Assembly (NCBI RefSeq): GCF_021026375.1
Contig: NZ_JAJNDB010000005.1
Span: 434,001 to 498,000, forward strand
Direction: 5' to 3'
DNA from: Actinomycetospora endophytica
Lineage (GTDB): Bacteria; Actinomycetota; Actinomycetes; Mycobacteriales; Pseudonocardiaceae
DNA: 64,000 nucleotides
Shown here in pieces: positions 37,908-46,979 of the stretch. The number at the start of each line of letters is the position of its first letter. The stretch's first letter is position 1. The notes below the pieces were generated by a model. It made no database searches, had not been told where the DNA came from, and saw nothing but the letters and a program-made list of their open reading frames with translations. Position numbers and translations under genes: made by a program.

Positions 37908-40768
37908 GGCTGCTGCGCATCCGCCTGACGAACTTCCGCGGGGTCCACGACCGCGAGGTCCAGCTCGCCGAGCAGGGCGTCACGGTGCTCGAGGGCGACA
38001 ACGAGGTCGGGAAGACGTCCACCGTCTCGGCGCTCGACCTGCTCGTCGACTTCCGGGACTCCTCGACGGCGGCCGAGGTCCGCGCGGCCGCTCCGGCGGG
38101 GCGCGACGCGGGGCCCGAGGTCGAGGCGGAGATCGTCAGCGGGCCGTACCGCGTCGTCTACCGCAAGCGCTGGGTGCGGCGGAAGCTCACCGAGCTGACC
38201 GTTCTCGCCCCCACGGCCGAGCAGCTGACCGGCCGCGAGGCCCACGACCGGATGCTGGCGATCCTCGACGAGACGATGGACCGCAGCCTCTGGCGGGCGC
38301 TGCGGGTGGAGCAGCACACCCCGCTCGGGCAGGCCGACCTCGGCGGCCAGGACGCGCTCACGCGGGCGCTCGACCGGGCGGCCTCCGGAGTCTCCGGCGC
38401 GGGCGCCCCGCCGGGTGCCGACGCCGCCGCCGAGGACCTCGTCGAACGGGCCCTCGCCGAGGTCCGGCGCTACCACGGCGGCAACAACCGCCCGGTCGGT
38501 CCGCTGCGCGAGGCGAACGAGCGGCTCACGGCGGCCCGTGCCGAGGCCGAGGCGGCCGAGGCATCGGTCGCCGAGGTGGAGCGCGACGTCGCACTGCGCG
38601 CCGACCTGGACCGCGAGGCGTCCTCACTCGCCGTGGAGCGCCGCAGCCACTCCGAGCGGGCACACGAGCTGGAGGACCGCTGGTCGGCGTTCGAGGCCCG
38701 CCGGCTCGAGGTCACGGCGGCGGCCGAGCGGGCCAAGGCGGCGCGCGAGCGCTCGCGGCGGGCGACCGACCGGCAGGCCGAGCGCGCCCGGCTCGTCGAG
38801 CGCGCCGGGGATGCCGCGCGGGCCGCGGAGACCGCCGACGCCGCCATCGCCACGCACGAGGAGCGCGACGCCGCGCGTCGCTCCGACCGCGACGACCAGC
38901 AGGCCGCGTGGGAGACCGCGCGCGCCGCCGCCACCGAGGCCGACACCGCGTCGCGGACCGCCGACGATGCGCTGGCCACCGCGCGCGACCGCGCCGAGCT
39001 GGCCGACCTCTCCGAGCGCCTCCGTCGCGCCGAGGCCGCCGAGTCGGCCCGCCGCGAGGTGGAGCGCGCGGCCGCCGGTCCCACGGTGGACGCCGCGGCG
39101 GTGGAGTCGTTGGAGGAGCTCGACCGTGGGGTGGTGCGCGCGGAGGCCGAGCTCGCCGCGGGCGCGGGCACGGTCGAGGTCGTGGGGCTCGACGGGGCCT
39201 CCGGGGTGACCGCCGACGGTGAGGCGGTCGCGCCCGGGGAGACGCGCAGCGTTCCCGTCGCCGGACCGGTGACGGTCGGGGTGCCGGGTGTGGTCGAGGT
39301 CCGGGTGCGCCCCGGGCTCGACGGCGCGGAGGCCCGACGCCGGGTGGAGCAGGCCCGCGAGGAGCGCGACCGGGGCTGTGCCGAGCTCGGGGTGGCCGAC
39401 CTCGCCGCGGCCCGCGCCGCACGCCACGCCGCCGAGGACGCCGCGGGACGGATCCGCGAGCTGACCGCGGTGCTCGACCGCGAGCTGGGTGGGCGCACCA
39501 CCGCCGACGTCCGCGCCGAGGTCGACCGGCTGGTCGAGCGGCTGCGCCCGGAGCCGGCCGCCGACCCGCGCTCCGCGAAGCGCAAGGGCCGCCAGGCACC
39601 GGACGGCCCGGCGCTGTTCGACGACCCGGCGCACGTCGAGGATGCCGACGGGCCGGACGCCGAGGCGCGGACGGCCCGGGCCGCCGAGCTGGAGGCGCTG
39701 CGACGGGAGGCGGCGCAGGCCCGGGAGGCGGCCGGCGAGGCCCGCCGCGCGGCCGAGGAGGCGGAGCAGGCCTGGCGGCGGTACGACGACGCGGTCCGGG
39801 CGGCCGAGTCCGAGATCGCCGCGGCCCGCACCACCGGGGCCGTCGCCCGCAACGACGCCGACCGCCTCGCCGCCGAGCTCGCCGACGCCCGGACCGCGCA
39901 GCCCGACGACGCGCTCGACGCCGAGGCCACCGACACGCTCGCCCGCGCCCGGCGCACGGAGGCCGACCACGAGCAGCGGGCCGCCGCGCTCGCCGCCGAC
40001 GACCCGGACACCGTCGAGGCCCTCGTCGTCTCCGCCCGCCGGGCGACCGAGGCGATGACCGAGCGCAGCGGCGAGGTCGAGCGGCGACGCGCCGAGGTCA
40101 CCGGACGACTGCAGATGGCCGGGGGCGAGGGCCGGCACGACCGGCTGACCGCCGCGCGCGACGAGCTCGCCGCCGCCGAGCGCGACCACACCTCGGTCAC
40201 CCGGCGCGCGGCCGCCGCGACCCGGCTGCACTCGACGCTGGCGCGGCACCGCGACGAGGTCCGACAGGCCTACGTCGCGCCGTTCCGCCGGGAGGTCGAG
40301 CGTCTCGCACGGATCGTGTTCGGGCCCTCGCTGGCGTTGGAAGTCGACCCCGGGCTGCGGATCGTCGCCCGGACGCTCGGCGGGGTGACGGTGCCGTTCG
40401 AGGCGCTCTCCAGCGGCGCGAAGGAGCAGCTCGGACTGTGCGCGCGGCTGGCGGTCGCCGCGCTGGTCGACGCCGAGGACGGCGTGCCGGTGATGATCGA
40501 CGACGCGCTCGGGCACTCCGACCCCGCCCGCCTCGAGCGCCTCGCCGCCGTGTTCACCGCCGCGACCACGGGGACCACCCATCAGGTCGTCGTGCTGACC
40601 TGCAGCCCGGCGCGCTACCGCGGGATCGGCGCTGCGCGCACCGTCCCGCTGTCCCCCTCGCTCCCGCCGCCCGCTGCGGTGCCGTCGGCCGAGCCCGCGC
40701 CGGCGGAGGACGCCATGTCGGATGAGGCGACCGGGTCGGCCGAGGACCCGCTGCGCGACGCCGGCTGA
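37904..40768 (+). CDS. SbcC/Rad50-like (YhaN-type) ATPase
   Basis: A 954-residue SMC-like ATPase. Walker A is GDNEVGKT (residues 31-38), long Ala/Arg/Glu coiled coils fill the middle, the signature LSSGAKEQLGL lies at about 835-845 and Walker B VPVMIDDAL at about 861-869. There is no CxxC zinc hook at the coiled-coil apex; instead a beta-rich segment (about 421-471, GTVEVVGLDG...VVEVRVRPG) separates the arms. This matches the YhaN type more than classical SbcC. GTG start in GTGA overlap with the nuclease gene: a nuclease-ATPase complex. Confidence 0.88.
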   Translation: MRLLRIRLTNFRGVHDREVQLAEQGVTVLEGDNEVGKTSTVSALDLLVDFRDSSTAAEVRAAAPAGRDAGPEVEAEIVSGPYRVVYRKRWVRRKLTELTVLAPTAEQLTGREAHDRMLAILDETMDRSLWRALRVEQHTPLGQADLGGQDALTRALDRAASGVSGAGAPPGADAAAEDLVERALAEVRRYHGGNNRPVGPLREANERLTAARAEAEAAEASVAEVERDVALRADLDREASSLAVERRSHSERAHELEDRWSAFEARRLEVTAAAERAKAARERSRRATDRQAERARLVERAGDAARAAETADAAIATHEERDAARRSDRDDQQAAWETARAAATEADTASRTADDALATARDRAELADLSERLRRAEAAESARREVERAAAGPTVDAAAVESLEELDRGVVRAEAELAAGAGTVEVVGLDGASGVTADGEAVAPGETRSVPVAGPVTVGVPGVVEVRVRPGLDGAEARRRVEQAREERDRGCAELGVADLAAARAARHAAEDAAGRIRELTAVLDRELGGRTTADVRAEVDRLVERLRPEPAADPRSAKRKGRQAPDGPALFDDPAHVEDADGPDAEARTARAAELEALRREAAQAREAAGEARRAAEEAEQAWRRYDDAVRAAESEIAAARTTGAVARNDADRLAAELADARTAQPDDALDAEATDTLARARRTEADHEQRAAALAADDPDTVEALVVSARRATEAMTERSGEVERRRAEVTGRLQMAGGEGRHDRLTAARDELAAAERDHTSVTRRAAAATRLHSTLARHRDEVRQAYVAPFRREVERLARIVFGPSLALEVDPGLRIVARTLGGVTVPFEALSSGAKEQLGLCARLAVAALVDAEDGVPVMIDDALGHSDPARLERLAAVFTAATTGTTHQVVVLTCSPARYRGIGAARTVPLSPSLPPPAAVPSAEPAPAEDAMSDEATGSAEDPLRDAG

Positions 40769-40797
40769 CGCTCGTCGCCGACCCACCCCCACTCTCA

Positions 40798-40862
40798 GCT
40801 GATCAAGAGCACACCTGACAGCTTCTGCCGCGAAATTCCTGCGCAGTGTGCTGTTGATCAGC
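40798..40862. terminator. 17-bp inverted repeat between convergent genes
   Basis: GCTGATCAAGAGCACAC (40798-40814) pairs with GTGTGCTGTTGATCAGC (40846-40862) with one mismatch, across a 31-base loop. It separates the convergent sbcC-like and pptT genes. The sequence TGATCAAGAGCA recurs just after the AraC gene at 59575, without a matching second arm. Confidence 0.65.
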
Positions 40863-40883
40863 GAGGCGAGCCGCGAGAGCCCC

Positions 40884-41555
40884 TCAGCGAGCCGGCAGCG
40901 CGATCGCCGTCACGAGGATCCCGCCCTCCACGGCCCACCGCCCGGAGAACGACGACACCACCGCCCCGTCGACCACTGGCCCCTGAACCAGCAGCCGCGC
41001 GAGGAACGTCCCGTCCGGCGACGGCTCGAGCTCGGCCTCCTCGAACCCGAGCCAGCGGCCGGTCAGCGGGAACCAGGTCTTGTAGACGGACTCCTTCGCC
41101 GAGAACAGCAGCCGATCCCAGGACACCTCGGGCGAGGCAGCCGACAGGCGCGCCAGCCCGGCCCGCTCCGACTCCGAGGACACCGCGTCGAGGACCCCGT
41201 CGGGCAGGGCGTCGTGGGCCTCGGCGTCGATCCCCACCGAGCGCACCACCGATCGCCACGCCACCGCGGCACCACGGAACCCGCGGGTGTGCGTGATCGA
41301 GCCGACCACCCCGTCGGGCCAGACGGGCGCCCGCTTCTCCCCCACCGGCACGGCCGCAACAGGAGCCCCGAGCGACGCCAACGCCGACCGCGCGCACGAA
41401 CGCCCCGTCGTGAACTCCGCGCGCCGCGATTCGACGGCCCGCTCGACGGCGGGCTCCTCGCTCGGGTGCAGTGGCCCGGCGTCGTCGTCCGACACGCACG
41501 CCACCGCGACCACGGGCGCCGGGAGCACCGACGACAGCAGCTCTACCGCCCCCAC
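40884..41555 (-). CDS. pptT: 4'-phosphopantetheinyl transferase
   Basis: A 223-residue Sfp/EntD-type transferase that activates acyl- and peptidyl-carrier proteins by adding CoA-derived phosphopantetheine. VGSITHTRGFRGAAVA, SVGIDAEAHD (metal Asp/Glu) and LLFSAKESVYKTWFPL are the three family signatures. It overlaps the upstream metallophosphoesterase by 13 bp, the same order as mycobacterial pptH-pptT. GTG start at 41555 follows an AAGGGGG sequence. Likely essential for fatty acid, polyketide and siderophore synthases. Confidence 0.9.
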   Translation of the reverse strand: MGAVELLSSVLPAPVVAVACVSDDDAGPLHPSEEPAVERAVESRRAEFTTGRSCARSALASLGAPVAAVPVGEKRAPVWPDGVVGSITHTRGFRGAAVAWRSVVRSVGIDAEAHDALPDGVLDAVSSESERAGLARLSAASPEVSWDRLLFSAKESVYKTWFPLTGRWLGFEEAELEPSPDGTFLARLLVQGPVVDGAVVSSFSGRWAVEGGILVTAIALPAR

Positions 41556-42445
41556 GGCGCCCCCTTGGAGATGGCCCACGCCGTGAACGGATCGTGCTCC
41601 TCCACCGGCGGCGCCGGGAGGATCTGGCGCAACGGCCCGCGCACCAGTTCGTGGTTCTGCCATTCGCGCGGGTAGCCGACCGAGACCTCCTCGAAGCGCA
41701 CCCCGTCCTCCCAGGTGGTCCGCGGCAGGTGGAGGTGGCCGTAGACCACGCAACAGGCGTCGTGCTCGACATGCCACCGGGCCGTCTGCCGGGAGCCGCA
41801 CCACAGGGCGAACTCCGGGTGGCGGAGGATGCGCAGCGGCAACTCGGTGAGCGGCCAGTGGTTGATCAGCACCGTCGGCATCCCGGCGGGCCGCTCCGCC
41901 AGCCGGGCCCGCGAGATCTCGAGCCGCTCGGCGCACCAGGCGGACGCGCCCGGATGCGGATCCGACGACATGAGGAACTCGTCGGTGCACACCACCCCGG
42001 CCTCGCGGGCGACGTCGAGCGCCGCCTTCTCGTCCAGCCCGACCATGTCCGGGCGGACGCGCCACGAGTAGTCGTAGAGCAGGAACAGCGGGCAGATCAG
42101 AGCGGGTCCGCCGTCGCCCTGCCAGACCGGCCACTCGTCCTCCGGGGTCAGCACCCCCAGCGAGCGACAGATCTCCACCAGATACGCGTAGCGCGCGGGC
42201 CCGACCGCGTCGACCTCCTCGTCCGACGGGGTCCACAGCTCGTGGTTGCCCGGCACCCAGATCACCCGCTCGAAGCGGCCGGCGAGGATCGAGAGCGTCC
42301 ACCGCAGGTGCTCCACCCGGTCGCCGACGTCGCCCGCGACGATGAGCCAGTCGCCCGGGTCGGTGGGATGCAGGTCCTCCACCACCGCCTCGTTCTCGGT
42401 GCGGTTGACGTGGAGGTCGCTGGTCGCGAGCAGGCGGGGGGCCAT
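41543..42445 (-). CDS. pptH: Metallophosphoesterase (PptH-like)
   Basis: A 300-residue calcineurin-like phosphoesterase. LLATSDLHVN, IVAGDVGDR, WVPGNHELW, LINHWPL and VVYGHLHLPR give the complete metal-ligand set. In Mycobacterium tuberculosis the homologue Rv2795c (PptH), encoded with pptT, removes phosphopantetheine from carrier proteins and opposes PptT; gene order and overlap here support the same role. The ATG at 42445 has no Shine-Dalgarno site, suggesting a leaderless mRNA. Confidence 0.85.
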   Translation of the reverse strand: MAPRLLATSDLHVNRTENEAVVEDLHPTDPGDWLIVAGDVGDRVEHLRWTLSILAGRFERVIWVPGNHELWTPSDEEVDAVGPARYAYLVEICRSLGVLTPEDEWPVWQGDGGPALICPLFLLYDYSWRVRPDMVGLDEKAALDVAREAGVVCTDEFLMSSDPHPGASAWCAERLEISRARLAERPAGMPTVLINHWPLTELPLRILRHPEFALWCGSRQTARWHVEHDACCVVYGHLHLPRTTWEDGVRFEEVSVGYPREWQNHELVRGPLRQILPAPPVEEHDPFTAWAISKGAPWGR

Positions 42446-42528
42446 CAAGTGATCACGATAGTCCGCCCCGGCGGTGACCACCGAGGCCTTCGCGAGCCAT
42501 CGGGCGACGCCTTTGTCACGATGACGAG

Positions 42529-43713
42529 GTGCCGCCCCGTCACTCGACCTCGCTCCCGATCCCGCAACGCCTGCGCTCGGCGATGGCGGAGACCGAGTAC
42601 GACCGCGCCGGTCTGCTCGAGGGCCTGTCGGGGGCGCAGCGGCGCACGCGGGTCGAGGTGCTGCACGCGCTGGCCGGGGACGGGGTCGGCCTGGAGACGA
42701 TGCGCGACGCGATCGAGCGCGACCGGCTGGGGCTGCTGCTGCTCGAGCGCACCCTGAATCCCGAGGACGGCTGGTCGATGACCTCGATCTGCGCCCACAC
42801 CGGCCAGGACCCCGAGGTCGTCGCGAAGTGGTTCCGCGCGCTCGGCCGTCCGGTGTCCGCCGAGCCCGACGAGCCGATCTACACCGACGAGGACGCCGAG
42901 ATCGCCCAGCGGATCGAGCACTACCGCGCCCTCGGGTTCGACGACGAGGACATGATGCCGGTGGTCCGCGCGATCGGCCGCGGCGTGCTCAACATGGCCG
43001 ACGCCCTCGGCTCGATGATCGGGGAGGCGCTGCTCGCGGCCGGCGAGCCCGAGCCGGAGTCGGCGCTGCGCTACGCGATCGAAGCGCGCCGGTTCGCCGA
43101 GGAGGACGCGCTGCACCTGACCCACCTCGTGGCCGTGGCGCTCGCGGACCGCATCCGCTCGCACGCCGTCGCCGTCGAGGAGTCCTCGGCGGGCCGGATG
43201 CAGGGCGCGCAGGAGGTGGCGGTGTGCTTCGCCGACCTGGTCGGGTTCACCGACCTCGGCGAGAACGTCTCGGCCACCGAGCTCTCCGAGGTCGCCGAGC
43301 AGCTCGCGGCGTGCGCGACCGAGGTCGTCACGCGGCCGGTGCGGCTCGCCAAGACGATCGGCGACGCGGTCATGCTGGTCTCCTCGGACACCGTCGCGCT
43401 GGTCCGGGCGGCGGTGGAGCTGGCCCGCCGGTGGGCCGAGTCCGACGACGGGCGCCCGGACGTGCGCGTCGGGTGCGCGACGGGCATCGGCGTGCCGCAT
43501 GCCGGCGACTGGTTCGGCCCGCCGGTCAACCTCGCCTCCCGGGTGACGGCGACGGCGCGGCCGGGCCAGGTCGTCGTGACGGCGGCGGTGCACGACGCGG
43601 TCGTCGAGCGCATCGGCGAGGACACCGAGTTCCGGTGGCGGGTCGCCGCGCCGCGGCGGTTCAAGGGCATCCGGGGGGCGCAGCGCCTCTACCGGGTGTC
43701 CGCCGCGACCTGA
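42529..43713 (+). CDS. Class III adenylate cyclase
   Basis: A 394-residue cyclase with an N-terminal helical regulatory region (about 1-220) and a C-terminal cyclase homology domain: VCFADLVGFTDLG (metal Asp 1), LAKTIGDAVMLVS (metal Asp 2 and substrate Lys region), GVPHAGDWFGPPVNLASRVTA (Asn and transition-state Arg). All canonical residues appear present, so it should make cAMP. The layout resembles mycobacterial Rv2212. GTG start at 42529; the pptH gene diverges 83 bp away. Confidence 0.9.
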   Translation: MPPRHSTSLPIPQRLRSAMAETEYDRAGLLEGLSGAQRRTRVEVLHALAGDGVGLETMRDAIERDRLGLLLLERTLNPEDGWSMTSICAHTGQDPEVVAKWFRALGRPVSAEPDEPIYTDEDAEIAQRIEHYRALGFDDEDMMPVVRAIGRGVLNMADALGSMIGEALLAAGEPEPESALRYAIEARRFAEEDALHLTHLVAVALADRIRSHAVAVEESSAGRMQGAQEVAVCFADLVGFTDLGENVSATELSEVAEQLAACATEVVTRPVRLAKTIGDAVMLVSSDTVALVRAAVELARRWAESDDGRPDVRVGCATGIGVPHAGDWFGPPVNLASRVTATARPGQVVVTAAVHDAVVERIGEDTEFRWRVAAPRRFKGIRGAQRLYRVSAAT

Positions 43714-43754
43714 CAGAGCCCGACCTGACCGCACGTGGCCCGACAGAAAGAGAG

Positions 43755-43801
43755 CCGAGGTCGACGGCGATCCGCTCCCCAGCGACCGCCGCCGACCTCG
43801 G
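43755..43801 (+). terminator. Terminator hairpin after the adenylate cyclase gene
   Basis: CCGAGGTCG (43755-43763) pairs with CGACCTCGG (43793-43801); CGGCG/CGCCG extend the stem inwards after a one-base bulge. It lies about 40 bp past the cyclase stop, before the convergent small membrane protein gene. Confidence 0.6.
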
Positions 43802-43922
43802 CCCGTCAGCGTTCCCCGAACGCCGACACCAACCGTCCGTCGGTGAAGCAACGGTGAGGCACAGAACACGTCCGCGTCCAGCTAATACCCTCGATCACCA
43901 CACGAGTTCACCCACTGGAGTG

Positions 43923-44150
43923 CTACTCGGGCTGCCTCGTCGCGTGTTCGGCCGCCCGGAGGCGCAAGAGGTTGACGGCGACGGTCATCGACGTGATCAC
44001 GCCGAGCATGAACACGACCGCGCCCACGATGGTCGAGTTGCTCAGGACGAGCAGCAGGCCGACCACCAGCAGGACGGCGGCCAGGGCCCAGCCGCCGAGC
44101 AACAGACGCATCTGCGAGATACCGAGCCTCGCCGCGAGGCGCTCCACCAT
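43923..44150 (-). CDS. Small two-helix membrane protein
   Basis: A 75-residue protein with two transmembrane segments (about 20-38, WALAAVLLVVGLLLVL, and 42-62, VGAVVFMLGVITSMTVAVNLL) and a polar C-terminal tail. N-terminus MVERLAARLGISQMRL is amphipathic. No family recognised. It has the same strand as the following SRPBCC gene, but a 50-bp gap separates them. Confidence 0.65.
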   Translation of the reverse strand: MVERLAARLGISQMRLLLGGWALAAVLLVVGLLLVLSNSTIVGAVVFMLGVITSMTVAVNLLRLRAAEHATRQPE

Positions 44151-44200
44151 GAATGCACCCTACGTCAGGTCCGTGCCCACTTTCCGGGAGAGAACGCGCA

Positions 44201-44662
44201 TCACACCGGGCTGCGGCCGTGGGCGGCGAGCCGGCGCTCGAGGTTCTCGAGGACGCCGTCGTGGATCCGCGCCAGCCCCTTCGGCGCGAACATCCGCTCG
44301 AAGAACCCGCCGATCCCGCCCGCGCCGTTCCAGTGCGTGTCGACCTCGACGGTCGCGGCGCTCGGCCCCTCGGGCCGGACCCGCCACGTCGTGACCATGC
44401 TGGAGTTGCGGTCGGTCTCGACGAGACCGCCCGCGGGATCGGCGGCGACGTCGACGAGCTGGTCCCGCTGCCGCTTCGAGGTCGCCTGCAGCACCCACCC
44501 GACGACGGTGCCCTCCCCGCCGCCCCCGGACTCGACGCGGTAGTCCCGGTAGTGCTCGGTCAGGATCGCCGGCCGGGTCTCGCGGTAGTCCGAGAGCGCA
44601 CCCAGCACCTTCTCCGGGTCGGCGGCGATCGTGCGGCTGACCGTGGCCCTCACCTGCGCCAT
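44201..44662 (-). CDS. SRPBCC family protein
   Basis: A 153-residue START-like protein: VRATVSRTIAADPEKVLGALSDYRET opens the fold, TVEVDTHWNGAGGIGGFFERMF the later strands, and GVLENLERRLAAHG the long C-terminal helix. Similar proteins occur widely in actinobacteria as small lipid- or polyketide-binding proteins. The ATG at 44662 is preceded by GGAGGGAGGAG-type sequence. Ligand unknown. Confidence 0.85.
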   Translation of the reverse strand: MAQVRATVSRTIAADPEKVLGALSDYRETRPAILTEHYRDYRVESGGGGEGTVVGWVLQATSKRQRDQLVDVAADPAGGLVETDRNSSMVTTWRVRPEGPSAATVEVDTHWNGAGGIGGFFERMFAPKGLARIHDGVLENLERRLAAHGRSPV

Positions 44663-44748
44663 GGCGGCTCCTCCCTCGGGGGCTCCCCGCTGGGCCCCGT
44701 CGTGGTGCCCTGCCTACTCCCCCGCGGCGACCCGCGCACCGGCCGGGC

Positions 44749-46107
44749 TCAGCCGGCGGCGATCCCCGCCGGTCGCGGAGACAGCCCGACGAGACGGTGC
44801 CGGCCGCGCCGGCCGGCCGCGGACGGCGACGGGGACGGGGAGGGCGAAGACGAGGGCGACGGCCGGGACTCCGCCACCGCCGTCGTCGGGCGGGCGGCCG
44901 GAACCGAGTCCGGTGTGCCCGCCGGGTCGAGGGCCCGGACGAGGTCCGCGAACCGGGCCACCCGCACGGTGCGCCCGTCGGGTTCGGTGAGCACGGTGTC
45001 GTCGTAGCGCCGCCCCGGATCCCCGTCGAGCCGTTCCCGCACAGCGTCGCGGACCCGGGTCGTCGTCGGGCGCAGCGTCGGCTCGTCGGCGAGGCGGGCC
45101 GCGGTGCGGTGGGCGAACACCGCGCGCCCGTAGGGGCTGGCGATCGTGAGCAGGAACCGGTTGCGGTCCACGTAGCCGGTCGGCCGGCCCTGCCCGTCGA
45201 TGAGCACGACGCCCGCGCAGTCCTGGTCGTCGGCCAGCGCGTTGCGCACGTCGTCGCCGGTGGCGGTGTCCGGCACGACGGTGGCCGTGCGGGCGACGTC
45301 GCCGAGGGTCACCTCGCGGTCGGGGCCACCCGCGACGGCGTCGACGACCTCGACCTCCGGCTCGGTGGCCCGCAGCCGCGACGACAGACCGGGCGCGAGG
45401 GTCGCCTGCGCGGGCAGCGCGGAGGACTGGTCGGCGGCCAGGATCGGGCCGGACCCCACCTGCGCTCCCCGGCGGCGGAGCTCGCGCAGCAGCCCCTCGT
45501 CACGCACCCCGTCGGCGACGAGCACCGCGACCCCGGCGCGGGCGAGCGTCGTCGTCGCCTCCAGCGTCGCGAGCGCGCAGGGGTCCCCCGCCGCGACGCC
45601 CGCGAGACAGGCCGGGTCGAGCACCAGTTCGTCGGGGGCCAGCCGGACGATCTCGGGCGGCGCGAACCCCGAGGCCGGCAGGGCGATGCCGAACCCGTCC
45701 CGGCGGGCCTGCCCGATCCCCTGCTCCAGCGCCGCCGTGGACGCCGACCGGGCGCGGGGGCTGAGCAGCAGCGACACCCCGGCGCCGCGACCCGCGCCGT
45801 GCAGCATCGCGGGCCGGACGGCCCGGAGCCGGTGCGGCGCCCACGCGACGGCGTCCGCGGCGACCGGGAGGTGGACGGTGGCCGACGAGGTCCCCGCCGC
45901 CCGGGCGGCGTCGAGGACGTCGCCGATCTCCCGGTCGATGCGGTCCTGGAACGGCTCCTCCTCCCCGGCACCTCGGCCGGGCCGGCGCTCCGGGAGAACC
46001 GCCAGGAAGCCGACGATGCGTCCCGAGGTGAGGTCGAGTCGCGGGACGAACGAGCTCGCCCCGGTGGACAGGTGCGGCGGCGCCGCCGGCGTCGAACTCG
46101 CCGTCAC
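44749..46107 (-). CDS. Degenerate EAL-domain protein with C-terminal CBS/SPOR-like module
   Basis: A 452-residue protein. Residues about 15-235 follow the EAL (c-di-GMP phosphodiesterase) fold, but the signature is FLAVL where active enzymes have x-E-A-L, and other acidic residues are missing, so catalysis is unlikely. Residues about 270-410 (TVVPDTATGDDVRNAL, CAGVVLIDGQGRPTGYVDRNRFLL) resemble a CBS-like module often fused to EAL/GGDEF in actinobacteria; no GGDEF follows. A Ser/Pro-rich tail ends the chain. GTG start with a GGGGGAGG site. Possibly a c-di-GMP receptor or scaffold. Confidence 0.75.
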   Translation of the reverse strand: MTASSTPAAPPHLSTGASSFVPRLDLTSGRIVGFLAVLPERRPGRGAGEEEPFQDRIDREIGDVLDAARAAGTSSATVHLPVAADAVAWAPHRLRAVRPAMLHGAGRGAGVSLLLSPRARSASTAALEQGIGQARRDGFGIALPASGFAPPEIVRLAPDELVLDPACLAGVAAGDPCALATLEATTTLARAGVAVLVADGVRDEGLLRELRRRGAQVGSGPILAADQSSALPAQATLAPGLSSRLRATEPEVEVVDAVAGGPDREVTLGDVARTATVVPDTATGDDVRNALADDQDCAGVVLIDGQGRPTGYVDRNRFLLTIASPYGRAVFAHRTAARLADEPTLRPTTTRVRDAVRERLDGDPGRRYDDTVLTEPDGRTVRVARFADLVRALDPAGTPDSVPAARPTTAVAESRPSPSSSPSPSPSPSAAGRRGRHRLVGLSPRPAGIAAG

Positions 46108-46304
46108 GGTGGCCTCCCCCGAGTAGTCGGTTCGGTCGCACCGGAGTGGACCGTTTGACGCAACCACTGTCACCCGACGTGGCGTGAACAGCGGCCAACG
46201 GTCCATCACCCGCGACCAACGGCCGAGCAACACCAAGGTGTCACCCACCGTGTTCCCCGCGGCCACGCAGAGCAGTCGGCCGCGCCCGCTGATAGGCATC
46301 TCCC

Positions 46305-46952
46305 ATGGCGCGTGAGCTGACCCGACTGGACGAAGCACGGCAGACCGTGGCGGAGCATTCCCGACGACTGGTCGCCGACCGCCTCGTCGCCGGGACCGCG
46401 GGCAACCTCTCGGTGCGCGTCGGCGACCTGCTGGCGGTGACTCCGTCGGGCGTCGCCTACGACACCCTGACCGGCGACGACGTGTGCGTGGTCGATCTCG
46501 ACGGGTCGGTCGTCGACGGGACCCTGAAGCCGACCAGCGAACTGCCGCTGCACCTGCTCTGCTACGCCCGCCACGACGCGGGCGCGGTCGTGCACACCCA
46601 CTCCGGGGCCGCCGTCGCGCTGTCCCTGCTGCGTGACGATGTGCCCCTCGTCCACTACCAGACCGCGATCTTCGGCGGCACCGTTGCGGTGGCCGAGTAC
46701 GCGCCGTTCGGGACCGACGAGCTCGCCGCGAACGTCTCCGCCGCGCTCGCCGGACGTACCGCCGCCGTCATGCGGCACCACGGCACCGTCGTGCTCGCCG
46801 GCTCGCTGCGCGCCGCCTACGACGGCGCCGCTCACCTCGAGTGGCTCTGCGAGGTCTGGCTGCGCGCCGCGGCCGTGGGCTCGCCGCGGCTGCTCTCGAC
46901 CGAGCAGGTCGACGACGTCGCCGAGCGCCTCCGGGACTACGGCCAGCGCTGA
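46305..46952 (+). CDS. Class II aldolase (L-fuculose-phosphate aldolase-like)
   Basis: A 215-residue zinc aldolase. GTAGNLSVRVGD and PSGVAYD bind phosphate; SELPLH carries the catalytic Glu (79), VVHTHSG the zinc His pair (97, 99), and MRHHGTVV the third His (158 or 159). The family cleaves fuculose-1-phosphate, ribulose-phosphate or related sugars. No sugar-degradation genes are adjacent, so the physiological substrate is open. Clean ATG at 46305. Confidence 0.9.
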   Translation: MARELTRLDEARQTVAEHSRRLVADRLVAGTAGNLSVRVGDLLAVTPSGVAYDTLTGDDVCVVDLDGSVVDGTLKPTSELPLHLLCYARHDAGAVVHTHSGAAVALSLLRDDVPLVHYQTAIFGGTVAVAEYAPFGTDELAANVSAALAGRTAAVMRHHGTVVLAGSLRAAYDGAAHLEWLCEVWLRAAAVGSPRLLSTEQVDDVAERLRDYGQR

Positions 46953-46979
46953 GGCGACGGCGGGTGGCAGGCTCGCCGC

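Noticed and set aside
38470-40792. Long minus-strand frames within the sbcC-like gene
   Set aside because: Low-complexity Ser/Ala/Arg-rich mirrors of the coiled-coil coding strand.
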